A stretch of DNA of 9,419 nt, taken from Eggerthellales bacterium UBA948 (lineage in GTDB: Bacteria; Actinomycetota; Coriobacteriia; Coriobacteriales; UBA8131). The position numbers and the translations under genes were made by a program. Below the pieces are notes generated by a model, which saw nothing but the letters and a program-made list of their open reading frames with translations, did not search any database and was not told the DNA's origin. Positions 5,703 to 9,419 of the stretch are shown here, piece by piece. The first letter of the stretch is position 1, and the number at the start of each line of letters is the position of its first letter. The stretch lies in the NCBI GenBank assembly GCA_002293265.1, contig DBCW01000033.1, positions 430 to 9,848 on the forward strand. The letters run 5' to 3'.

Positions 5703-7157
5703 CTAAGGAGAATAGCGAACAATTTCCACCCCTCTCTTCCACCGTCTCCGCGCCCGAGGCAGGTCTGCCAGTTCTGTCTCTCCCTCTAGCCTCTTTTCAA
5801 CATAAGCCACGGCATCCTCGACGTTCTCATAGCGTCTGCAAGCCGTACGTATCGCTGAGGCTTCCAAGTTGTAGAGCCGGTTACGCTTCCTAGCAGAACA
5901 TTTGGGGGAGCATGAGGTGGCTTTAGGATTCGATGAACCTTTGGTGGTGAAGTGCCGTTTGAAGTAGGCTCCACACTCAGGATTGTCGCAGCGTTTCCAA
6001 GGAGCGAGGTCTGCGAGTGTTGCCAGGAACTGTGCGGCGAGGGCGGCGGAAAGGGAGCCTTCCATATAACGGTCGTACAAATAGCGTGGTTCGTGCTTCT
6101 CAAAGAAATTCCGTTGTGGCTCTAGAAATGACGGCATCTTGACCACAATGCCGTCGTACTCCTCAGGATTAAAAGTGCTCGTGTGTACCACACGTCCCCA
6201 CTGGGCGCCCGGTGTTGTCATCACGCAGCGCTCCAGAAAGTCCAGGCTTTCACGCGTCGTATAACTTGCGGCATTGGCAAGATATTCGGATTTGTGCTTC
6301 GCATCCTTTTTGCCCGAGCTAAATAGTTCCAGCGCATACCGGTGGATACCCCTCGTCTCACCTTGCTTGACACGATCCTCTGCAAGCTCCGCAAAACGCT
6401 CCATCGAGCCTTCGGCGATGGAGAAATCGATTAGCTCAGACATCGCACCGAACAGTGCACGAACAGTAAGTAACACCTCGTAGTATGAGACGATACCGCC
6501 ATGTCCAACCGTATCACCGTTCCTACATGCGTAGCGTCGTGCATATTCGGAGAGCACGATCGCTTCTGTAAGGCTTCCCCTGTACAGATGCTCAAATGGT
6601 TCGCTGTATATATCTGAGCCACCGAGAGCGGTGATGTATTCGCCGGATATATCAAGCACTGCCTGTTCCAGCTCGCATTCACCCGTACCCTTGAATGCTT
6701 TGCTTTCGGCAAACGGATGAAGCCTGTCATAGGGAAAGCTCTCGTCGTGGAAACGAGAATCGATAAAACGTCTTTGGGACTGATAGAGTGGTGCTGTGAT
6801 CAGTCCGGCTCCATTCATAAGAGCGCAAAGTGATTCCGGCGATGTATCCCCTAGTGATATATGCGCGAATGCCTCCGGACGCAATGAATCCTGCGTGAAG
6901 GAGAGCTCCGGAAGCGGACGGGTACCGACTTTCTCATTTCCCATCCAACGTTTTTCCCTGAAGCAGATGAGGTTTTCACCTGTTTCGACAAAGGCCTCTT
7001 CGGGAAGCGAGAAGAGAGGGTGGTCGTCTGCCAAGGGGTGTACGATATGAGCGGCATCGGCAGGAAAGGGCAGGTAGATGACCTCAAACTCAGATGCCGT
7101 CCAGGGTGGGACATAAAGGCCCGAGAAGTCGAAGGTGATGCTGTCCGCTGCTGCCAT
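5703..7157 (-). CDS. Unknown protein with C-terminal four-cysteine zinc finger
   Basis: The 484-aa product belongs to no family I can name. About residues 1-380 show no motif I recognise. Residues 390-420 form C-x4-C-x20-C-x3-C (CDNPECGAYFKR, then CSPKCSARKRNR), which resembles the CGNR-type zinc finger found at the C-terminus of some putative bacterial transcription regulators. A basic tail (RARRRWKRG, 468-476) follows. The frame extends upstream to an ATG at 7220, but that codon lies in the spacer of a near-consensus promoter (7203-7231). The ATG at 7157 has GGGAGG eight bases upstream, so I chose 7157. It is divergent from the tnpW-recombinase operon. By position and zinc finger it could be a DNA-binding regulator of the element; that role is inference. 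Confidence 0.8.
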   Translation of the reverse strand: MAAADSITFDFSGLYVPPWTASEFEVIYLPFPADAAHIVHPLADDHPLFSLPEEAFVETGENLICFREKRWMGNEKVGTRPLPELSFTQDSLRPEAFAHISLGDTSPESLCALMNGAGLITAPLYQSQRRFIDSRFHDESFPYDRLHPFAESKAFKGTGECELEQAVLDISGEYITALGGSDIYSEPFEHLYRGSLTEAIVLSEYARRYACRNGDTVGHGGIVSYYEVLLTVRALFGAMSELIDFSIAEGSMERFAELAEDRVKQGETRGIHRYALELFSSGKKDAKHKSEYLANAASYTTRESLDFLERCVMTTPGAQWGRVVHTSTFNPEEYDGIVVKMPSFLEPQRNFFEKHEPRYLYDRYMEGSLSAALAAQFLATLADLAPWKRCDNPECGAYFKRHFTTKGSSNPKATSCSPKCSARKRNRLYNLEASAIRTACRRYENVEDAVAYVEKRLEGETELADLPRARRRWKRGVEIVRYSP

Positions 7158-7185
7158 ACCTGCATCCTCCCAAACGTTTACAGTT

Positions 7186-7219
7186 TGCAAGTGTTTTTGC
7201 TCATTATAAATCACTTGCA
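7186..7219. promoter_or_regulatory. Operator-like inverted repeat between divergent promoters
   Basis: TGCAAGTG (7186-7193) and its exact reverse complement CACTTGCA (7212-7219) flank the -10 box (7203-7208) of the leftward promoter. The right arm also covers the -35 candidate (7215-7220) of a possible rightward promoter. A protein bound here could control both directions. Only the left arm lies within the expected leftward transcript, so this is more likely a DNA operator than an RNA hairpin. The regulator is not identified; the 484-aa zinc-finger protein is the nearest candidate. Confidence 0.5.
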
Positions 7220-7231
7220 TACTACTGACAA
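7203..7231 (-). promoter_or_regulatory. Sigma-70-type promoter of the zinc-finger protein gene
   Basis: Read on the minus strand, TTGTCA (7231-7226) and a perfect TATAAT (7208-7203) are separated by exactly 17 bp. Transcription would begin near 7196, about 40 nt before the ATG at 7157, and this position rules out the in-frame ATG at 7220 as the start. Confidence 0.8.
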
Positions 7232-7243
7232 GCTATCTATACT
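7215..7243 (+). promoter_or_regulatory. Possible rightward promoter for the tnpW-recombinase operon
   Basis: TATACT (7238-7243, five of six matches to the -10 consensus) lies 17 bp after TTGCAT (7215-7220), which is a poor -35 with only TTG matching. It overlaps the leftward promoter and the right arm of the inverted repeat. If used, it would give a leader of about 310 nt before tnpW. Confidence 0.3.
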
Positions 7244-7561
7244 CCCACCCGTGACATAACAAGCAGGGAGGCTTAAGGCCCACCCAGTGATAGCACCTTA
7301 ACAACAATAAATAGCCACCCGGGAAAACCACCGTGTACAACCCCACGAAGGCGCACTGGGAGTAGACATCGATCCCATCTGGCAAACAGCTGAAAAGGCT
7401 GAAGGCGGGATAGTCCTCCGGTAAGAGCAGCAAAGGGTGGCAGGCACTACAAAGCCAGACGATACCAGGGACGAGTTTTGCTTCCCTGGAACCTCAAGCC
7501 GTCGTCCAGCCTTGCTACATACCACGCATATGGAGGGTATGACGAATGAGAAGGGCGGAAC
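7244..7561 (+). other. Long leader upstream of tnpW, no confident gene
   Basis: No complete gene is visible. Small hairpins occur: TTAAGG (7273-7278) with CCTTAA (7296-7301), and CCAGGGA (7465-7471) with TCCCTGG (7483-7489), a perfect 7-bp stem with an 11-nt loop. One plus-strand frame from 7311 reads 37 protein-like codons to TAA (7422-7424), then 46 more codons to a TGA (7563-7565) that overlaps the tnpW start as ATGA. It could be a decayed gene or chance. Just before tnpW, GGAGGG (7532-7537) precedes an ATG at 7546 of a 15-residue peptide that ends inside tnpW, a possible leader peptide. Confidence 0.4.
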
Positions 7562-7783
7562 ATGACCTCCACAACAAGCAACAACAGGCTTGAGGAAAAA
7601 CAGACAGAAGGTGCCGGCCGCTACCCAAGCTGGCAAGCAGGCAAAAGGCGAAGCGTGAGTGTTGGGGAATACACCTACGCCGTGAACTCCTTTTTCTACT
7701 CCGACACCGGAAAAAGCGTAGAAGATGCCATCCTCTCCACGCTCTTTAGCACCAAACGCACAGTTGCAAGGTACTGCCAATGA
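7562..7783 (+). CDS. tnpW: TnpW-like small transposon-encoded protein
   Basis: The 73-aa product has a polar Thr/Ser/Asn-rich N-terminus and then a compact core, VGEYTYAVNSFFYSDTGKSV, followed by a helix. This resembles the TnpW family of short proteins encoded next to large serine recombinases in Tn4451-like and related elements, where a conserved TYxVxxxF pattern is followed by a Thr/Ser-rich turn and a short helix. The function of TnpW is not established. The gene lies directly upstream of the recombinase; its stop codon overlaps an ATG (7780) that is in frame with the recombinase. The ribosome binding site of tnpW itself is weak (AAGGGCGG), so translation may be coupled to the short peptide that reads into it. 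Confidence 0.6.
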   Translation: MTSTTSNNRLEEKQTEGAGRYPSWQAGKRRSVSVGEYTYAVNSFFYSDTGKSVEDAILSTLFSTKRTVARYCQ

Positions 7784-7839
7784 GCGCATCATCGGCAGGG
7801 CAAACGCCATGCGGACACGGTGCAGAGAGAGGAGGGAAC

Positions 7840-9419
7840 ATGAAACACACCAAAAGGACAGCGGCACTGTATATGAGACTCTCTCGTGATGATGAGCTTC
7901 AAGGAGAATCGAACTCCATCTCAAACCAGCGAATGCTGCTCCGCAAAGTGTCCGCAGAAAAAGGCTACACCAGATATGAGGAATACACGGATGATGGTTT
8001 TTCCGGCACCAACTTCGACCGTCCGGCATTTCGCCGGATGGAGCGTGACATCGAGGACGGCAAGATAAGCGCGCTTATCGTTAAGGATATGAGCCGCCTT
8101 GGGCGTGATTATCTGACTGTCGGCTACTACACAGAGCACTACTTCCCCGAGCGAGGGATAAGGCTTATCGCCGTAAATGACGGTGTGGACACCGACGAGG
8201 GAGAAAACGAACTTGCCCCGTTTCGAAACATCATGAACGAATGGTACGCCCGTGATGCATCCAAGAAAGTGAAGGCGGCATACAGGGCGCGCGGCATGGC
8301 GGGAGAACCGATAGGACTTCCCCCATATGGCTACAAGAAAGTGGAAGACTCCAAGTTCTGGGAGATAGACGAGGAGGCCGCATCTGTGGTTTGTCGCATC
8401 TATACCATGGCACTTGACGGCATGGGCACTGAACAGATCGCCACTTCGCTCATGGAGGATAAGGTGCTCAACCCCACAAGCTACTGGCAGATGAAGGGAG
8501 TGAGGCGTACCGGCTCCAAACAGGTAAAGGATGTATGCTATTGGTCGGATTCGACGGTAGCAAAGATTCTTGAGCGACGAGAGTATATGGGCGATGTGGT
8601 CAACTTCAAAACCTCGAAGCCCTCCTACAAGTCAAAGAGGCGCATATTCAACCCCAAAGACGAACAGACGGTGTTCGAGGGTGTCCATGCACCGATAGTA
8701 TCCCGTGAGGATTTTGCATCGGTGCAAAAGAAACGTGCGGGGCTGAGACGCAAGAAGGCAACGGGCAGACGCAATATCTTCTCCGGTCTACTCAGATGCG
8801 CCGAGTGCGGTTCGAACCTGCATTTCCACTTCAGCCAACTGAACCCGGAGATCGCTTACTTCAACTGTCCCGGCAACAATGCCTCTGCCTTCAAGACCTG
8901 TTCGTCCACCCACTACGTGAGGGCGGATTTCTTGGAGCAGGTGGTCTTGGGAGAGATTCGACGTATCGTCAAGGTGACGCTAGCAGATGAAGAAGCATTC
9001 GCACGCAAACTGATGGAGAAGGCGACAGCAGAGAGTAGGCGAGGCATCGAACTTGAACGCAAGCGACTTGCCGATCTCACACGTCGTTTCGATGAGATAG
9101 ACCTGATGGCAAGGCGCACCTATGAGGATGTAGCGCTCGGGCGTATCACCGATGAGAGGATGGTACGTCTCATGGAGGGCTTCGAGACAGACCAGTCAAG
9201 ATTGGAAGAACAGATAACAGACTCCAAGGCCTCCATAGCTAAATTCGAGGAGAACGAGGTCGGTATCGCGCAGTTCTTGGAGTTGGTGCGGGATGCCAAA
9301 CGGGTAAAACGTCTTTCCCGCGCACTCCTAAACCGCTTTATCGATCACATCGTTATTCATCAGGCAAAACGCACACAAGGCAAGTGGACACAAAGCATAG
9401 ACATCTTCTATAGCTTTGT
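7840..9419 (+). CDS. Large serine recombinase, TnpX-type, 3' end cut by window
   Basis: The frame is open to the window end (526 complete codons). The catalytic domain at about 1-150 has the nucleophile Ser15 in ALYMRLSRDDE, the block DDGFSGTNFDRP and KDMSRLGRDY (82-91, with conserved R86 and R89). The recombinase DNA-binding domain follows (about 160-290), then a zinc ribbon with C320, C323, C343 and C354, a charged coiled-coil at about 385-460, and a C-terminal segment with FIDHIVIH typical of TnpX-like enzymes. Few residues should be missing, since such proteins usually end shortly after this segment. It excises and integrates the element by Ser-linked strand exchange at short att sites, which are not visible here. 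AGGAGGG sits 3 to 9 nt before the ATG at 7840. An in-frame ATG at 7780, overlapping the tnpW stop, would add 20 residues but lacks a ribosome binding site of its own. Confidence 0.96.
   Translation, partial: MKHTKRTAALYMRLSRDDELQGESNSISNQRMLLRKVSAEKGYTRYEEYTDDGFSGTNFDRPAFRRMERDIEDGKISALIVKDMSRLGRDYLTVGYYTEHYFPERGIRLIAVNDGVDTDEGENELAPFRNIMNEWYARDASKKVKAAYRARGMAGEPIGLPPYGYKKVEDSKFWEIDEEAASVVCRIYTMALDGMGTEQIATSLMEDKVLNPTSYWQMKGVRRTGSKQVKDVCYWSDSTVAKILERREYMGDVVNFKTSKPSYKSKRRIFNPKDEQTVFEGVHAPIVSREDFASVQKKRAGLRRKKATGRRNIFSGLLRCAECGSNLHFHFSQLNPEIAYFNCPGNNASAFKTCSSTHYVRADFLEQVVLGEIRRIVKVTLADEEAFARKLMEKATAESRRGIELERKRLADLTRRFDEIDLMARRTYEDVALGRITDERMVRLMEGFETDQSRLEEQITDSKASIAKFEENEVGIAQFLELVRDAKRVKRLSRALLNRFIDHIVIHQAKRTQGKWTQSIDIFYSF

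Noticed and set aside
7158..7220. Longer N-terminus of the zinc-finger protein starting at ATG 7220.
   Set aside because: That ATG lies in the promoter spacer, upstream of the expected transcription start; ATG 7157 has a strong ribosome binding site.
7298..8029. 243-codon minus-strand open frame over the leader, tnpW and the recombinase start.
   Set aside because: It is Cys/Ser/Val-rich without domain pattern and antisense to a recognisable recombinase N-terminus; a shadow of GC-rich coding sequence.
1..9419. CRISPR arrays, tRNA or rRNA genes, insertion sequences.
   Set aside because: No regularly spaced repeats, tRNA-like cloverleaf, rRNA sequence or transposase-like gene was seen on reading the window.

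Overview
The window looks like the right-hand part of an integrative and mobilizable or conjugative element (ICE/IME) from a Gram-positive, probably gut-associated anaerobe (Clostridia or Coriobacteriia). The reasons are the C-terminal end of an ICE-type relaxase at the left edge, a TnpW-like small protein followed by a TnpX-type large serine recombinase at the right edge, and strong AGGAGG-like ribosome binding sites. The host assignment is inference; no rRNA or tRNA gene is present to anchor it.

Layout from left to right: (1) relaxase tail (2-379), then a repeat-rich spacer holding a strong hairpin terminator (457-500) inside nested inverted and direct repeats. (2) A Type II restriction-modification cassette: a C-box operator (731-763), a C-protein regulator (795-1004) and a PD-(D/E)XK endonuclease resembling the SacI family (1025-2122), all rightward, and a convergent m5C DNA methyltransferase (2111-3178, minus) whose 3' end overlaps the endonuclease by 12 bp. 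(3) A spacer with no confident gene (3249-3564). (4) An OLD-family ATPase-TOPRIM nuclease on the minus strand (3565-5424), preceded by what looks like a decayed 72-codon reading frame (5435-5650). (5) A leftward gene for a 484-aa protein of unknown function with a C-terminal four-cysteine zinc finger and a basic tail (5703-7157). Its near-consensus promoter (7203-7231) is overlapped by an inverted repeat. (6) A long leader without a confident gene (7244-7561). (7) tnpW-like gene (7562-7783) and the large serine recombinase (7840 to beyond the window end).

How the parts fit together: the recombinase would excise and integrate the element and the relaxase would nick it for transfer. Between them sits a small defence island of a C-controlled restriction-modification system plus an OLD nuclease. 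The restriction-modification layout (C and R in one operon, M convergent, C-box upstream of C) is the one known from Esp1396I-type systems. The zinc-finger protein is divergent from the recombinase operon, and an inverted repeat sits across the promoter region between them. It is therefore a candidate, unproven, regulator of element mobility. The relaxase and recombinase flanks appear more GC-rich than the R-M and OLD cargo, which fits cargo acquired separately.
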